Shown here: piece by piece, positions 26,067-36,748 of the stretch
How positions within the stretch are numbered: the first letter of the stretch is position 1
Layout: each line of letters begins with the position of its first letter
From: Clostridium sp.
GTDB taxonomy: Bacteria; Bacillota; Clostridia; Clostridiales; Clostridiaceae
Assembly: GCF_029267215.1 (NCBI RefSeq)
Contig: NZ_JARIDH010000045.1
Span: 1 to 53,838, forward strand
Length of the DNA stretch: 53,838 nucleotides
Direction of reading: 5' to 3'
Notes under the pieces: generated by a model
Database searches by the model: none
Told to the model about the DNA's origin: nothing
Seen by the model: only the letters and a program-made list of their open reading frames with translations
Program-made: the position numbers and the translations under genes

Positions 26067-27236
26067 CTATTGTACAATCTGTGAATCTTTAAGCATCCAT
26101 TCTATATAAATCCCATATCCAACCTCAGGGTTATTAACTAAGACATGAGTTACAGCACCAACTATTTTATCATTTTGTATAATTGGACTTCCACTCATTC
26201 CTTGAACGACTCCTCCAGTTTTCTCTAAAAGCTTTTCATCTGTAACTTTTATCACCATACTTTTTGTATTTACATCATTTTGTTTCATAACTTTTGTAAT
26301 TTCTATATCATAGAATTTCGGTCCATTTTCATCAATAGTAGTAATTATTTGAGCTGGACCTTCTTTAACCTCATCTCTCCATCCAACTTTATATTTCTTA
26401 GCAAGATTAATATTTCTATATTGATTTTTGCACATACTACCAAATATGCCACATTGAGTATTTCCTGTTACACTTCCAATAGGAGTTTTATCGCTAGAAA
26501 AAATCCCTCTTAATTCACCTGGATTGCCTTTTACACCCTTCTTTATACTTATAATTGAAGAATTTAAAAGATCTCCATCTTTAATTGATAATATTTTTTC
26601 TGTTTCACTATCTACAATAGGATGACCTAGTGCTCCATATTTTCCACTTTCTTTATCATAAAAAGTCATAGTTCCAACACCTGCTGTAGAATCCCTAACC
26701 CAAAGACCTATTTTATAATTTCCTTCATCATTTTTAGCTAAACTTATATTCTTTTTTACTTTTTTACCATTTCTCTCTAAAAGCATTTCAATATTTTCAG
26801 AATTACTTTCATTTATTTGTTTAGATAAGTCTTTTGAACTTTTTATCCTTTCTCCATTTATAGCTAAAAGTCTATCTCCAATTTCTATACCACCACTTTG
26901 TGCTGGACTAGCTACTTCGCCATTACTAGTTGTTAAATCTGAATATCCAACTGCTAAAACTCCCTCTGTAGAAACCCTTATACCAACTGAATTTCCTCCT
27001 GCATATAGCTCTATATCTTTTTTGGGGTGTTCAGCATTTACAAGAGCTACTCCATATCTGTTTTTAAACCTTTCATCCTTACCACTAGTCTTAGAATTTA
27101 AGGAATAGAAATTACTACTTGCAAAAACATTGTTACTTTCAAAAACATCCCTTGCAAATAATACAGAGGATAAAAGTAATATTAAAGAAACCATAGTGAT
27201 TAATATACTTTTTACTTTTTTGTTCATATTATTCAT
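26067..27236 (-). CDS. spoIVB: SpoIVB peptidase
   Basis: Forespore-secreted serine protease that triggers SpoIVFB cleavage of pro-sigma-K in Bacillus. An N-terminal membrane anchor (about 9-29) is followed by a PDZ domain (about 95-170, SGGIEIGDRLLAINGERI). The S55 peptidase domain follows: the His region is GALGHPIVDS (about 202-211), and the Ser region is GMSGSPIIQNDKIVGAVTH (about 346-364). At 389 aa it is normal length. It is followed by a strong terminator and spo0A. The ATG at 27236 follows AGGAGGA at a rather long 12 bases; ATG codons four residues in (27227) are alternatives. Confidence 0.95.
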   Translation of the reverse strand: MNNMNKKVKSILITMVSLILLLSSVLFARDVFESNNVFASSNFYSLNSKTSGKDERFKNRYGVALVNAEHPKKDIELYAGGNSVGIRVSTEGVLAVGYSDLTTSNGEVASPAQSGGIEIGDRLLAINGERIKSSKDLSKQINESNSENIEMLLERNGKKVKKNISLAKNDEGNYKIGLWVRDSTAGVGTMTFYDKESGKYGALGHPIVDSETEKILSIKDGDLLNSSIISIKKGVKGNPGELRGIFSSDKTPIGSVTGNTQCGIFGSMCKNQYRNINLAKKYKVGWRDEVKEGPAQIITTIDENGPKFYDIEITKVMKQNDVNTKSMVIKVTDEKLLEKTGGVVQGMSGSPIIQNDKIVGAVTHVLVNNPEVGYGIYIEWMLKDSQIVQ

Positions 27237-27479
27237 TCAAATCTCCTCCTTTTCTTTCTATTCTTAATTTGCCCCTTTCAATTCATAATATCCTGTATTA
27301 ACTTTGTTATTATAGCCAAATCAAATTAAAACATACTAAAATTCAACATTTAACCTTTAAACTTTCTAATTTTTAAAATAAAGAGTTTTCTACCAATAAA
27401 TAGCTGTTCTTTTAATTTAATCTTATAAGAAACGCTGAATAAATAATTTTTAAATTTAAAATTCCATAAAAAATAAAAC

Positions 27480-27516
27480 AAAAAAAAAAAATAGAACTGT
27501 TTTACAGTTCTATTTT
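27480..27516 (-). terminator. Intrinsic terminator after recN
   Basis: The minus strand reads ATAGAACTGT-AAA-ACAGTTCTAT followed by about 12 T. It is a perfect 10-bp stem with a three-base loop and lies 18 bases after the recN stop codon. It closes the long dxs-tlyA-nadK-argR-recN run. The stretch from 27237 to 27479 contains no gene; a spoIVB promoter must lie there, but I could not assign a sigma-F/G motif. Confidence 0.9.
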
Positions 27517-27534
27517 GTATAAAAATCACAATTA

Positions 27535-29232
27535 TTATGTATGCATTTTCCTAATTGTTTCTTTTTTTATATTTGCAAGTTCAATCATTTCTTTTGCACT
27601 AAGCAGAGTATTATTTGTCATTTCAACACCGCCTAGCATCTTTCCAACCTCTTCAATCTTTTGTTCAAAAGTAATAGGTTCAACCTTTGAAAAAGTTTTA
27701 TTATGAACTACATTTTTTCTAACCATATAGTGATTATCAGACATACTGGCTATTTGAGGAAGGTGAGTTATACAAAAAACTTGATGTTTTGTAGCAATCT
27801 CATACATCTTCTCTCCAACAGACTGAGCTATTCTTCCACTTATTCCTGTGTCAATCTCATCAAAAATAACAGTAGGTATTTTATCTTTATCAATAAATAC
27901 AGACTTAAGTGCAAGCATTATTCTTGAAAGCTCACCACCTGAAATTATTCTTTCCATAGGCTTTAAAGGTTCTCCAGGGTTTGTTGAGATAAGAAACTGT
28001 ACCTTGTCCTTTCCTCTAGGATTAAAACTTTCATCCTCTTCTATTGAAACTTTAAATCTACACTTTCCTAATCCTACATAAGCTAACTCTCTATGAATAT
28101 TCTCTTCTAATAACTCTCCAAGAGTAATTCTCTTATTATGAATTTCTTTAGAAATATCACCCAGAATAATTTCAACCTTATTTTTATTATGTAGAAGATC
28201 TTCTATTATCTTTTCTGAATTCTTAATATTATTTATTTGAGATTCTATATTTTTTTTGTACTCTAAAATTTCTTCTATGGAATTTCCATACTTTTTCTTT
28301 AAAGCGGCTATTTTAAACATACGGCTGTTAATCTCTTCTAACTCATTTCCATCATAAACACTTTCATCACAAATATCTCTAATTTCTATTGATATCTCTT
28401 GTATTTCATAATACATCTCCATCATCTTAGAATTTATGTTTTTTATTCTTTCTAAGTGATTCTCAACATTAGAAAGTTCTCTGTTTACCACAGATAATGA
28501 ATCTAAAACACTATTTTCAACACCATTTAAAAGGTTATAAGAAATACCTAAAGAATTTTTTATTTTTTCTGCATTAGATAAAATATTAAATCTTTCTGTT
28601 AATTCCTCTTCTTCTCCCTTTCTAAGCTTAGCCTCTTCAATCTCACTTAATTGATACTCTAAATAATTTAAAAGTTTTTCATCTTTTCCTTCATTGCTAA
28701 GTTCACTTATTTGTCTTTCTATTTCCTTTAACTCTGAATATTTTTCTCCATAAACATTTAAATCATCATTTAATTTTTCATCACCAAAATCATCTAAATA
28801 TATTATATGATTCTCTTTATTTAGCAAATTTTGATTATTATGTTGACCATGAATATCTAAAAGTGTACTACTAATTTTCTTTAATGTAGATGCAATTACA
28901 CTCTTTCCATTTACCTTTATTGTACCTCTGCCACTTGTGAAAGTCTCTCTAGCTATTATTAAATTATCATCATATTCAATTTCTAACTCTTCTAAAACTT
29001 CCTTAAGTCTCTCATTATCATCTATAGAAAATACTGCCTCTACAAAAGTCTTTTCTTCTCCAGTCCTAATTAAGTCCTTATTAAACTTACTTCCTTGAAC
29101 ATAATTTATAGCATCAATAAGTATAGACTTACCAGCACCAGTCTCCCCTGATAAAATAGTAAATCCATCCATAAAATCTAAAGATGCCTTCTCTATTAAA
29201 GCAAAGTTATTTATAGTTAATTGTAAAAGCAT
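27535..29232 (-). CDS. recN: DNA repair protein RecN
   Basis: SMC-like ATPase recruited early to double-strand breaks. The 565-aa protein has Walker A GETGAGKS (29-36) in the N-terminal half, a long coiled-coil middle (about 160-370), the ABC signature region SGGELSRIMLALK (about 430-442) and Walker B PTVIFDEIDTGISG (about 449-462). It starts 14 bases after argR, the conserved argR-recN order of Firmicutes. Confidence 0.96.
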   Translation of the reverse strand: MLLQLTINNFALIEKASLDFMDGFTILSGETGAGKSILIDAINYVQGSKFNKDLIRTGEEKTFVEAVFSIDDNERLKEVLEELEIEYDDNLIIARETFTSGRGTIKVNGKSVIASTLKKISSTLLDIHGQHNNQNLLNKENHIIYLDDFGDEKLNDDLNVYGEKYSELKEIERQISELSNEGKDEKLLNYLEYQLSEIEEAKLRKGEEEELTERFNILSNAEKIKNSLGISYNLLNGVENSVLDSLSVVNRELSNVENHLERIKNINSKMMEMYYEIQEISIEIRDICDESVYDGNELEEINSRMFKIAALKKKYGNSIEEILEYKKNIESQINNIKNSEKIIEDLLHNKNKVEIILGDISKEIHNKRITLGELLEENIHRELAYVGLGKCRFKVSIEEDESFNPRGKDKVQFLISTNPGEPLKPMERIISGGELSRIMLALKSVFIDKDKIPTVIFDEIDTGISGRIAQSVGEKMYEIATKHQVFCITHLPQIASMSDNHYMVRKNVVHNKTFSKVEPITFEQKIEEVGKMLGGVEMTNNTLLSAKEMIELANIKKETIRKMHT

Positions 29233-29246
29233 ATGCCCCTCCTTAA

Positions 29247-29699
29247 CTACCCTTCTATCATTTCTAAAATTCTAGCTACTAACATTTCAGCCTTTTCTGA
29301 TGTTCTCACCATTATAAATATTGTATTATCACCTGCTATAGTTCCTGCAATTTCACCTAAATGTAAACTATCTATAGCCTCTGCTGCTGCTGAAGCTGAA
29401 CCTGGAAGTGTTTTAACCACAACCATCTTATCAACATTTTCTACATTTAAAACGGTATTAGTCAATATACTACTTAATCTATCCACCATTTCATTTTTTT
29501 CGTCTTTAATTATAGTATATTTATATTTTCCATTGTTATCTTGCTTTTTAATAAGCTTTAAATTTTTGATATCTCTAGATACAGTAGCTTGGGTAACATC
29601 AAAACCAGCTTTTTTTAGTTCCTCAGCTAATTCCTCTTGAGTTTCTATAGACTTTGATTTTATTATCTCAATTATCTTCGAATGTCTCTTAGATTTCAT
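29247..29699 (-). CDS. argR: Arginine repressor ArgR
   Basis: Hexameric arginine-responsive regulator of 150 aa. The N-terminal winged helix (about 1-70) contains [27 protein letters not shown]. The C-terminal oligomerisation and arginine-binding domain contains [32 protein letters not shown], with the paired-Asp-type arginine pocket near GTIAGDNT. Its position between nadK and recN is the standard Firmicute context and is unrelated to local arginine genes. Confidence 0.95.
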   Translation of the reverse strand: MKSKRHSKIIEIIKSKSIETQEELAEELKKAGFDVTQATVSRDIKNLKLIKKQDNNGKYKYTIIKDEKNEMVDRLSSILTNTVLNVENVDKMVVVKTLPGSASAAAEAIDSLHLGEIAGTIAGDNTIFIMVRTSEKAEMLVARILEMIEG

Positions 29700-29720
29700 T
29701 TACAAATCACCTTCATATTC

Positions 29721-30551
29721 TTATTCTGTTTTAAACAACTTTTTTCTTAGCACTTTAAAATAACTCTTATTATTAAAAGAAATTATTCTAAAGGCTTCCT
29801 CTGCTTTTTCTATAATTACTGAATTATGTTTTTCAAGCTTTAAAGCTTTTTGTCCATCTATTGTAACAAAAACATCTGAATCGTGAATAACAGGTTTAAC
29901 CTTTATTTTATTATTTCCATCTATAATCATAGGTCTCGAATTAGGTGTATGAGGACATATAGGCACTATTGATACTATTTTTAAATCTGGCATAATAAGC
30001 GGGCCTCCTGCAGAGAATGAATATGCAGTTGATCCTACTGGTGTTGAAATAATAATTCCATCTCCTTTAAATATTGCATAAAGCTCATCATTTATATAAA
30101 CTTCATAATTAGCCATTCTAGATAAAGTTCCTCTTGCAACAACAATATCATTTAATGCTCTATCTTCTTTGCAATATCCACCTTCTATAGTGCAAGAAAG
30201 TAACATTCTCTCTTCTATTTTATAATCACCTAGTTTTATTCTTTTTAAAGCCTCTTCTAATTCACTTATTTCAGCAGTAACTAAAAAACCTAAATTTCCT
30301 ATGTTTATCCCTAAAATAGGAGCATTTATTACTTTAGAAAATTTTCTTGCAACTCCTAAAAGAGTGCCATCTCCACCTAATACTATTAAAAGTTCTATAT
30401 CTTTTAACTTATTGTAGTCTCCCTTAAAAAACTGATCTACAATAATAACTTTCTTCGGTTCCAAATATTCATAAACTCTATCTTTAACTAAATCTAAAAT
30501 CTTATTATCTTTATCTTTTTCCCTATTTATTATAATACCTATATTTTTCAT
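29721..30551 (-). CDS. nadK: NAD kinase
   Basis: Phosphorylates NAD to NADP with ATP or polyphosphate. The signature GGDGT lies at 59-63, the NE/D-type motif is LNDIVVARG (about 137-145), and the glycine-rich SAGGPLIMP segment lies near 185. The 276-aa length is normal. It is followed by argR 21 bases downstream, and tlyA precedes it by 72 bases. Confidence 0.95.
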   Translation of the reverse strand: MKNIGIIINREKDKDNKILDLVKDRVYEYLEPKKVIIVDQFFKGDYNKLKDIELLIVLGGDGTLLGVARKFSKVINAPILGINIGNLGFLVTAEISELEEALKRIKLGDYKIEERMLLSCTIEGGYCKEDRALNDIVVARGTLSRMANYEVYINDELYAIFKGDGIIISTPVGSTAYSFSAGGPLIMPDLKIVSIVPICPHTPNSRPMIIDGNNKIKVKPVIHDSDVFVTIDGQKALKLEKHNSVIIEKAEEAFRIISFNNKSYFKVLRKKLFKTE

Positions 30552-30623
30552 ACTTGATAATCACACCTTTATATCTAAACCAAGCAATATAAATCTCTAA
30601 TCCATAGTATTTTAGCTTAAAAT

Positions 30624-31442
30624 TTATAAATCACTATGAGATTTTTCTACTACTTCATCTATTTTATTATAATCGAACTCACAAATATTGTTCTTAGTTT
30701 TCTTAAGGTATATTAAATATTCTATATTTCCTTCTGGTCCTTTTATAGGCGAGAAATCAAGACCTAGTATATTTAACTTATTTGCTACTGCAAAATCAAC
30801 TATTTTCTTTATAACCTCTTTATGAGTAGAAGCCTCTCTCACAACCCCTTTTTTACCAACCTTCTCTCTGCCAGCCTCAAACTGTGGTTTTATAAGAGCC
30901 ATAACTTCTCCCTCTTCATTTAGAAGGTTTAAAACTGCTGGCATTACAGTTGTTAATGATATAAATGACACATCTATTGATGCAAAATCACAAGCTTCTC
31001 CTATTTGTTCTGGAGTTACATATCTTACATTAGTTCTTTCCATACAAACTACTCTTTTATCAACTCTAAGTTTCCATGCAAATTGTCCATATCCAACATC
31101 TATTGAAAATACCTTAATAGCGCCATTTTGAAGCATACAATCTGTAAATCCTCCAGTTGAAGCACCAATATCTAAACATCTTTTTCCTTCAAGCTCTATT
31201 TTGAAAGATTTAATAGCCTTATCTAGTTTAAATCCCCCTCTACTAACAAAAGGAAGTTTTTCTCCTCTAAATATTATATTTGAACTTACAGGAACTTTTT
31301 CTCCTGCTTTGTCAACTCTTTGTTCTCCTATAAATACCATTCCAGCCATTATATATCTTTTAGCTTTCTCTCTTGATTCTGCAATTCCTTGCTCAACAAG
31401 AAGTACGTCTAATCTTTCTTTTTTCTCTTTTTTTTCAGCCAT
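30624..31442 (-). CDS. tlyA: TlyA family rRNA 2'-O-methyltransferase
   Basis: RrmJ-type SAM methyltransferase with an S4 RNA-binding domain. The S4 domain (about 8-70) reads RLDVLLVEQGIAESREKAKRYIMAG. The Rossmann core has CLDIGASTGGFTDCMLQNGA (about 90-109) as the SAM site and a K-D-K-E-like catalytic set, with SLIDVSF-like FASIDVSFISLT and LIKPQFEAGRE visible. Mycobacterial TlyA methylates 16S and 23S rRNA; Firmicute members were once called haemolysins. It starts 11 bases after dxs. Confidence 0.92.
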   Translation of the reverse strand: MAEKKEKKERLDVLLVEQGIAESREKAKRYIMAGMVFIGEQRVDKAGEKVPVSSNIIFRGEKLPFVSRGGFKLDKAIKSFKIELEGKRCLDIGASTGGFTDCMLQNGAIKVFSIDVGYGQFAWKLRVDKRVVCMERTNVRYVTPEQIGEACDFASIDVSFISLTTVMPAVLNLLNEEGEVMALIKPQFEAGREKVGKKGVVREASTHKEVIKKIVDFAVANKLNILGLDFSPIKGPEGNIEYLIYLKKTKNNICEFDYNKIDEVVEKSHSDL

Positions 31443-31453
31443 GATTTTCTCCT

Positions 31454-33313
31454 TTAAAGTAATTCAATCAACTTGTTCTTTATTCCTTCAGCATCAAGTC
31501 CATTTATTCTATATAAAATATCTGGTTTTCCATGCTCTATGAACTTATTATTAAATGCTAAATTTACAACATCTTCTTCATGTCCTATCTCATTTAAGAA
31601 TTCTAAAACGCCTTCTCCGAATCCACCTTTTTTCATGTTATCTTCAACTGTAAGGATTTTAAATCCGTCTCTTGATAATTCCATTAGAATTTCCGTATCA
31701 ATAGGTTTTATAAATGTTGCATTTATTATTAAAACATCTATGTTCTTTTCTTCTTTTATCATCTTAGAAGCTAAAATTGCATGCTGAACCATTTTTCCTG
31801 TTGCTATAATTGCAATTTTCTCTCCATTTTGTATCTTTTCCCATTTACCATACCTTATCTCTTTTAAAGGAGTTAAAGGAACCTCTAAATCTCCTCCTCT
31901 TGGATAACGTATTGCTAAAGGTGCCTCAAATTCACTGGCCCACCTTAACATAAGTTTCATTTCATCTATACACTTAGGTGACATGATTGTCATATTTGGC
32001 ATTGGTGAAAGATATGAAATATCAAATATTCCTTGATGTGTTTCTCCATCTTCGCCAACAATCCCTGCTCTATCTAAACAAAGTGTTACTGGGAGTTTTT
32101 GTATACAAACATCATGCAATACTTGGTCATAAGCCCTTTGTAAAAAGGTTGAATAAACAGCGAAGAATGGTTTTAACCCTTCAGCTGCCATACCAGCTGC
32201 CAATGTAACAGCATGTTGTTCTGCTATTCCAACATCAAAAAATCTTTCTGGGAATTCTTCTCTAAATCCTTTTAATCCTGTTCCATCAGGCATAGCTGCT
32301 GTTATGGCAACTATTTTATCATCTTCTTTGGCAAGAGAAATCATTTCCTCTCCAAAAACTGAAGAGTAATTTCTACTTGCAAATTTAGAAATAACCCCCT
32401 TATTTAAATCAAAAGGTGATACTCCATGATATTTATTAGGATTTTTCTCAGCTAATTCATAACCTTTTCCTTTTTTAGTAACTGTATGTATTATAACTGG
32501 CCCTTTAATTTTCTTTGCTTTACATAATACTTCATTTAATTCTTTAATATTATGACCATCTATAGGGCCAAAATATTTTAATCCAATATCCTCAAAATAC
32601 ATACTCTGAACAACAAACTTTTTAATTCCATCTTTAACTCTTGAAAGTGAGTGTGCAATATTTGTTCCTAAAGCTGTTGTTTTTAAAGTTGTATTTATAT
32701 CCGATTTTAATTTATTATATCCTGGGTCTAACCTTAATTTATTTAGATATGTTGCAAGTCCTCCAACATTTTTGCAAATAGACATTTGATTATCATTTAA
32801 TATTATTATAAGGTTATCTTTTCTATATCCTATATCATTTAGGGCCTCTAAGGCCATTCCTCCAGTTAAAGCACCATCTCCAATAACAGCTATAACTTGA
32901 TTTCCTGTTCCAAGTAATTTCTGCGCTCTGGCCATACCTGCAGCTGCTGATAAAGATGTACTACTATGTCCTGTTGCAAAAAAGTCATATTTACTCTCTG
33001 TTCTTTTAGGAAATCCACATAACCCTTCAAACTGTCTTAAACTAGTAAATTCATCTTTTCTACCAGTTAATATCTTATAAGCATATGACTGATGTCCAAC
33101 ATCCCATATTATTTTATCTTCAGTAAAATCAAAATTTTTAAAAAGTGATACTGTTAAATCTACAACACCTAAATTAGATGCTAAATGCCCTCCAGTATGA
33201 GATACACTTTCAATTAAAAATTCTCTTAATTCTCCAGCTAATGTTTCTAGTTCTTTTTCACTTAAATCCTTTATCTTTTTAGGATCAGTTATTTTCTGTA
33301 GAATCTCACTCAT
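31454..33313 (-). CDS. dxs: 1-deoxy-D-xylulose-5-phosphate synthase
   Basis: Thiamine-diphosphate enzyme that condenses pyruvate and glyceraldehyde-3-phosphate, the first step of the MEP isoprenoid pathway. The length is 619 aa. The ThDP/Mg motif is [16 protein letters not shown] (about 145-160), with [13 protein letters not shown] near 73 and the [15 protein letters not shown] transketolase-like segment near 423. I place the start at ATG 33313 (MSEILQKI), with AAAGGA ten bases upstream. The upstream TTG at 33322 is too close to that site. Adjacent ispA uses the pathway's products. Confidence 0.96.
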   Translation of the reverse strand: MSEILQKITDPKKIKDLSEKELETLAGELREFLIESVSHTGGHLASNLGVVDLTVSLFKNFDFTEDKIIWDVGHQSYAYKILTGRKDEFTSLRQFEGLCGFPKRTESKYDFFATGHSSTSLSAAAGMARAQKLLGTGNQVIAVIGDGALTGGMALEALNDIGYRKDNLIIILNDNQMSICKNVGGLATYLNKLRLDPGYNKLKSDINTTLKTTALGTNIAHSLSRVKDGIKKFVVQSMYFEDIGLKYFGPIDGHNIKELNEVLCKAKKIKGPVIIHTVTKKGKGYELAEKNPNKYHGVSPFDLNKGVISKFASRNYSSVFGEEMISLAKEDDKIVAITAAMPDGTGLKGFREEFPERFFDVGIAEQHAVTLAAGMAAEGLKPFFAVYSTFLQRAYDQVLHDVCIQKLPVTLCLDRAGIVGEDGETHQGIFDISYLSPMPNMTIMSPKCIDEMKLMLRWASEFEAPLAIRYPRGGDLEVPLTPLKEIRYGKWEKIQNGEKIAIIATGKMVQHAILASKMIKEEKNIDVLIINATFIKPIDTEILMELSRDGFKILTVEDNMKKGGFGEGVLEFLNEIGHEEDVVNLAFNNKFIEHGKPDILYRINGLDAEGIKNKLIELL

Positions 33314-33333
33314 ATAAACCAAATCCTTTATTT

Positions 33334-34206
33334 CTAAAATTTTCTCTCTAAAAGCATCATTGTTAATTCCTTTAATGGATCTACATTTCTTTCTATAGAG
33401 TTTAATATATCAATACATTCCTCTGTTAAGCTTATACATTTATTCTTGCATTCTTCTAATCCAAAAATAGTAATATAATTATTTTTATGTCCCTCTTGAT
33501 CCTTATTGACCTTTTTACCTAGATCTTTTGCATTTCCTACTACATCTAATATATCATCTTTTATCTGAAATGCTAAGCCTAGTTTATATCCATATTCCTC
33601 TAGTTTTTTAATATCTATGTCAGAAGCCCCTGCTAATATAGCTCCTGAAACTATAGATGCTTTTATAAGCTCGCCTGTTTTCTTTAAATGCATATAATTT
33701 AATTCATCTAAAGAAATTTCTTCTTTATCTTCATTTATTATATCAACAATTTGGCCACCAATCATCCCATCAGATCCTGCAGCATCCATAATTATCTTTG
33801 TTGCTTTTAAGCTATCTCTTCCATACTCTAAAGAAAAATCAACTAAAACCTTCATCGCTTCATTTAAAAGAGCATCTCCTGCTAATACTGCTATAGCCTC
33901 TCCAAACACTTTATGATTAGTTGGTTTACCTCTTCTTAAATCATCATTATCCATGCAAGGTAAATCATCATGTATTAAAGAATAAGTGTGTATCATTTCT
34001 ATAGCTGAACTTGCCTTAAGTATTTTTTTATAATCATCTTTATATATTCCATATGATAAAAGCATAAGTATAGGTCTAACTCTCTTTCCACCTACATTTA
34101 CGCTATAAGCCATTGAATCATATAAAACTTTATTATATTCTCTCTCTTTGCTGAAATATTTCTCTAAATACTGGTCAACTTCCTCTTTTAAGCTACTAAT
34201 ATTCAT
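33334..34206 (-). CDS. ispA: Polyprenyl (farnesyl/geranylgeranyl) diphosphate synthase
   Basis: Chain-elongating prenyltransferase. The first Asp-rich motif is [11 protein letters not shown] (about 81-91) and the second is QIKDDILD (about 220-227). With ATG at 34206 ([15 protein letters not shown]) the protein has 290 aa. GGAGG eight bases upstream supports this start over the in-frame codon at 34245. The start overlaps the end of xseB by 11 bases. It feeds isoprenoids such as undecaprenyl and quinone precursors, together with dxs downstream. Confidence 0.94.
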   Translation of the reverse strand: MNISSLKEEVDQYLEKYFSKEREYNKVLYDSMAYSVNVGGKRVRPILMLLSYGIYKDDYKKILKASSAIEMIHTYSLIHDDLPCMDNDDLRRGKPTNHKVFGEAIAVLAGDALLNEAMKVLVDFSLEYGRDSLKATKIIMDAAGSDGMIGGQIVDIINEDKEEISLDELNYMHLKKTGELIKASIVSGAILAGASDIDIKKLEEYGYKLGLAFQIKDDILDVVGNAKDLGKKVNKDQEGHKNNYITIFGLEECKNKCISLTEECIDILNSIERNVDPLKELTMMLLERKF

Positions 34207-34423
34207 TACTGTATCCTCCAAAGTCTTCCTCTTTTTCCTCTTCAACCACCTTTATTTTTCCTTCTAAGGTGTTAAGTTTTTTATATAATTTATTTACTAT
34301 TTTAATTCCACTCTCATAACTTTTTATAGACTCTTCTAATGACAACTCTCCATTTTCTAGTCTACTTACAATTTCGTTTAATTCGCTAACCATACTTTCA
34401 TAATTAGTTTCTTTTCTAGCCAT
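34196..34423 (-). CDS. xseB: Exodeoxyribonuclease VII small subunit
   Basis: A 75-aa helical protein with the family's coiled-coil pattern [33 protein letters not shown] (about 7-39) and an acidic C-terminus. It assembles with XseA into the nuclease that degrades single-stranded DNA to acid-soluble oligonucleotides. It is separated from xseA by about 240 bases that hold no gene or obvious terminator, so co-transcription is likely but not shown. Confidence 0.93.
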   Translation of the reverse strand: MARKETNYESMVSELNEIVSRLENGELSLEESIKSYESGIKIVNKLYKKLNTLEGKIKVVEEEKEEDFGGYSNEY

Positions 34424-34664
34424 CTTATAAACTCCTAACTAACTTAAATTATTTGTAACAATTAAAAATTCAAGTTATATGTAGTAATTGTTCCTTTTCA
34501 AAATCATTTTCTATACTAAGAACTATAATTTAAATATTACTTAAATAAAAGAGTGTTTTAAATTTTTTCACATTTAAATTATAATTTTATTTATAAGTAA
34601 AAAGTAATCTCTATTGATTTTAAATTCATTAGTATAACTTCAACTTAATTTATACTAATAAATT

Positions 34665-35864
34665 TTATTTTCTAATATTTATATCCATATTAAGAGAACC
34701 ATCTTTCATTATCACTTTTACCATATCGTTCTTTTTTAATTCATTTATTTCCTTTATAACCTTATTATTCTTATCCATTATAACTGAATATCCTCTTCCT
34801 AAGGTATTAAGTGGATTTAGTGTTTGAAGCATACCATTTAAAGAAAGTAATTCATCCTTAGCTTTGTCAATTTTTCTTTTTCCTAAAAAATTAAGCTTTT
34901 CTTCTAATCTATTTACCTCTCTTAATTTTTTATCAATAGTATTTTTAGGATTATTACTCTTTAATTCTTTATAAAGTAAATCAACATCACTTTTTGCATT
35001 TAAAAACTTTCTATCTAAAGCTCTTCTCATGAACTCTTTTTTATTAATCAAATCATTCATCATTTCATTAAGTGAAGGAGAAACTAATTCTCCTGCTGCT
35101 GATGGTGTTGGGGCCCTCATATCGCTTACAAAATCACTAATAGTAAAATCTACTTCATGACCAACTGCTGATACTGTAGGTATTCTACTATTAAATATCT
35201 CATAAGCTAATTCCTTATCATTAAAAGCCCAAAGCTCCTCAATAGAACCTCCACCTCTTCCTAATATTATAACATCTACAGACTTTTCATTATTAAAATA
35301 TCTTAAACCCTCTATTATACTATAAGATGCATTCTCTCCTTGAACCTTGGCTGGATATAAAACAATATCCAAACTAGGATTTCTTCTTTTTATTACATTT
35401 ATTATATCTCTTATAGCAGCACCTGTACTTGAAGTTATTATTCCTATTCTCTTTGGAAAATTTGGTAAAGCTCTTTTATACTTCTCGTCAAATAATCCTT
35501 CCTCACTAAGTTCCTTTTTTAGTCTATGAAATTCTTCAAAAAGTTCACCAATACCAGCCTTTTTAATATTTTCACAGTAAAGATTATAAGTTCCTTCCTT
35601 GTGATAAACACCTAGTCTAGCCTTTATTTCTACCTTAATTCCCTCTTCTAGTCTAAAATCTAAATTAACTGCATTATTTTTAAACATAATGCAGTTAACT
35701 TTGCTATTTTCATCCTTCAATGAAAAATAAATATGACCACTTGAATGGAATTTAAGATTGGATATTTCACCTTTGACATTAAGATTCTTTAATATAAAGT
35801 CATTTTCAACTAGTTTTTTAACATAGTTATTAACTTCACCAACAGATAATGTCTTTAGTTTCAT
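34665..35864 (-). CDS. xseA: Exodeoxyribonuclease VII large subunit
   Basis: Catalytic subunit of exonuclease VII, 399 aa. An N-terminal OB-fold (about 3-100) includes LKNLNVKGEISNLKFHSSGHIYFSLKD. The catalytic domain has RIGIITSSTGAAIRDI (about 135-150), ILGRGGGSIEELWAFND (about 202-218) and the active-site HEVDFTISDFVSDMRAPTPSAAGE (about 238-261). It begins two bases after folD ends, so the pair is tightly linked. Confidence 0.95.
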   Translation of the reverse strand: MKLKTLSVGEVNNYVKKLVENDFILKNLNVKGEISNLKFHSSGHIYFSLKDENSKVNCIMFKNNAVNLDFRLEEGIKVEIKARLGVYHKEGTYNLYCENIKKAGIGELFEEFHRLKKELSEEGLFDEKYKRALPNFPKRIGIITSSTGAAIRDIINVIKRRNPSLDIVLYPAKVQGENASYSIIEGLRYFNNEKSVDVIILGRGGGSIEELWAFNDKELAYEIFNSRIPTVSAVGHEVDFTISDFVSDMRAPTPSAAGELVSPSLNEMMNDLINKKEFMRRALDRKFLNAKSDVDLLYKELKSNNPKNTIDKKLREVNRLEEKLNFLGKRKIDKAKDELLSLNGMLQTLNPLNTLGRGYSVIMDKNNKVIKEINELKKNDMVKVIMKDGSLNMDINIRK

Positions 35865-35865
35865 A

Positions 35866-36699
35866 CTAATCTAACTCCCTACAAATATTTTTTAAAAGAA
35901 GAGTTGTAGTTAAAGAGCCTACACCTCCAGGAACTGGTGTAATAAATGATGCTTTATCATAAACATCATCAAAATTAACATCCCCTGTTATTTTTCCGTC
36001 AACCTCACTAGTTCCTACATCAATAACAACCGCTCCGTCTCTAACATAAGAAGAATCTATGAAATTAGCTCTTCCAATAGCAACAACCAATATGTCTGCT
36101 CTTTTACAAACATCTTTTAAATTTTTGGTCCTTGAATGACACAATGTAACTGTTGCATTTTCATTTAGGAACATTTGAAATAAAGGCTTTCCAACAATGT
36201 TACTTCTTCCTATAATAACAACTTCTTTTCCTTCTATCTCAATGTTGTAAGCTTTTAAAAGAGTTATTACACTATTTGGTGTACAAGGTAAATAAGTTTT
36301 TTCTCCCTTATAAAATCTCCCTACGCTGACTTCTGAAAGACAATCTAAATCTTTATCAGGATTTATAATGTTTGTAACACTTCTTTCATCAATGTGATTT
36401 GGTAGTGGAAGCAAAAGCATTATTCCATTTACCCTTTCATCGCTATTTAATTCTTGGATTTTTAACTTCAGTTCATCTTCTGAAATATTTTCATCTAACT
36501 TTATCTTGTTAAATTCAATTCCTAAATTATTAGCTAATTTTTCTTGGAAGTTTTGATAATATACGGAACCACCATCATTTCCTACTAGTATAGAGGATAT
36601 TTTCAAAGTTTCTCCTTTAGCTTTTAAATCTTCAGTATAGCTTTTTATTTTTTCCTTTATTTCTACAGCAACTGTTTTTCCGCTTAAAATTTTATCCAT
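35866..36699 (-). CDS. folD: Methylenetetrahydrofolate dehydrogenase FolD (catalytic Lys replaced by Gln)
   Basis: One-carbon enzyme of 277 aa. Family members oxidise 5,10-methylene-THF to methenyl-THF with NADP and usually hydrolyse it to 10-formyl-THF. The NADP-binding region VVIIGRSNIVGKPLFQMFLN (about 158-177) and PVPGGVGSLTTTLLLKN (about 254-270) are intact. In the N-terminal active site the family Y-x-x-x-K pair reads YQNFQ: Tyr 48 is present, but the position of the general-base Lys is Gln 52. Known Lys-to-Gln variants keep dehydrogenase activity and lose cyclohydrolase activity, so a separate cyclohydrolase (FchA type) is predicted elsewhere. It lies between nusB and xseA. Confidence 0.93.
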   Translation of the reverse strand: MDKILSGKTVAVEIKEKIKSYTEDLKAKGETLKISSILVGNDGGSVYYQNFQEKLANNLGIEFNKIKLDENISEDELKLKIQELNSDERVNGIMLLLPLPNHIDERSVTNIINPDKDLDCLSEVSVGRFYKGEKTYLPCTPNSVITLLKAYNIEIEGKEVVIIGRSNIVGKPLFQMFLNENATVTLCHSRTKNLKDVCKRADILVVAIGRANFIDSSYVRDGAVVIDVGTSEVDGKITGDVNFDDVYDKASFITPVPGGVGSLTTTLLLKNICRELD

Positions 36700-36748
36700 T
36701 ATCGCCCCTCCTAATCTTCTTTATTTTTATAAATCATAAATATATGTA

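Noticed and set aside
31987-32208. Plus-strand 73-codon frame inside dxs
   Set aside because: It is antisense to a highly conserved enzyme, with no supporting ribosome-binding site or similarity.
34207-34245. Extension of the prenyl synthase into xseB
   Set aside because: GGAGG eight bases before ATG 34206 and family alignment favour the shorter protein.
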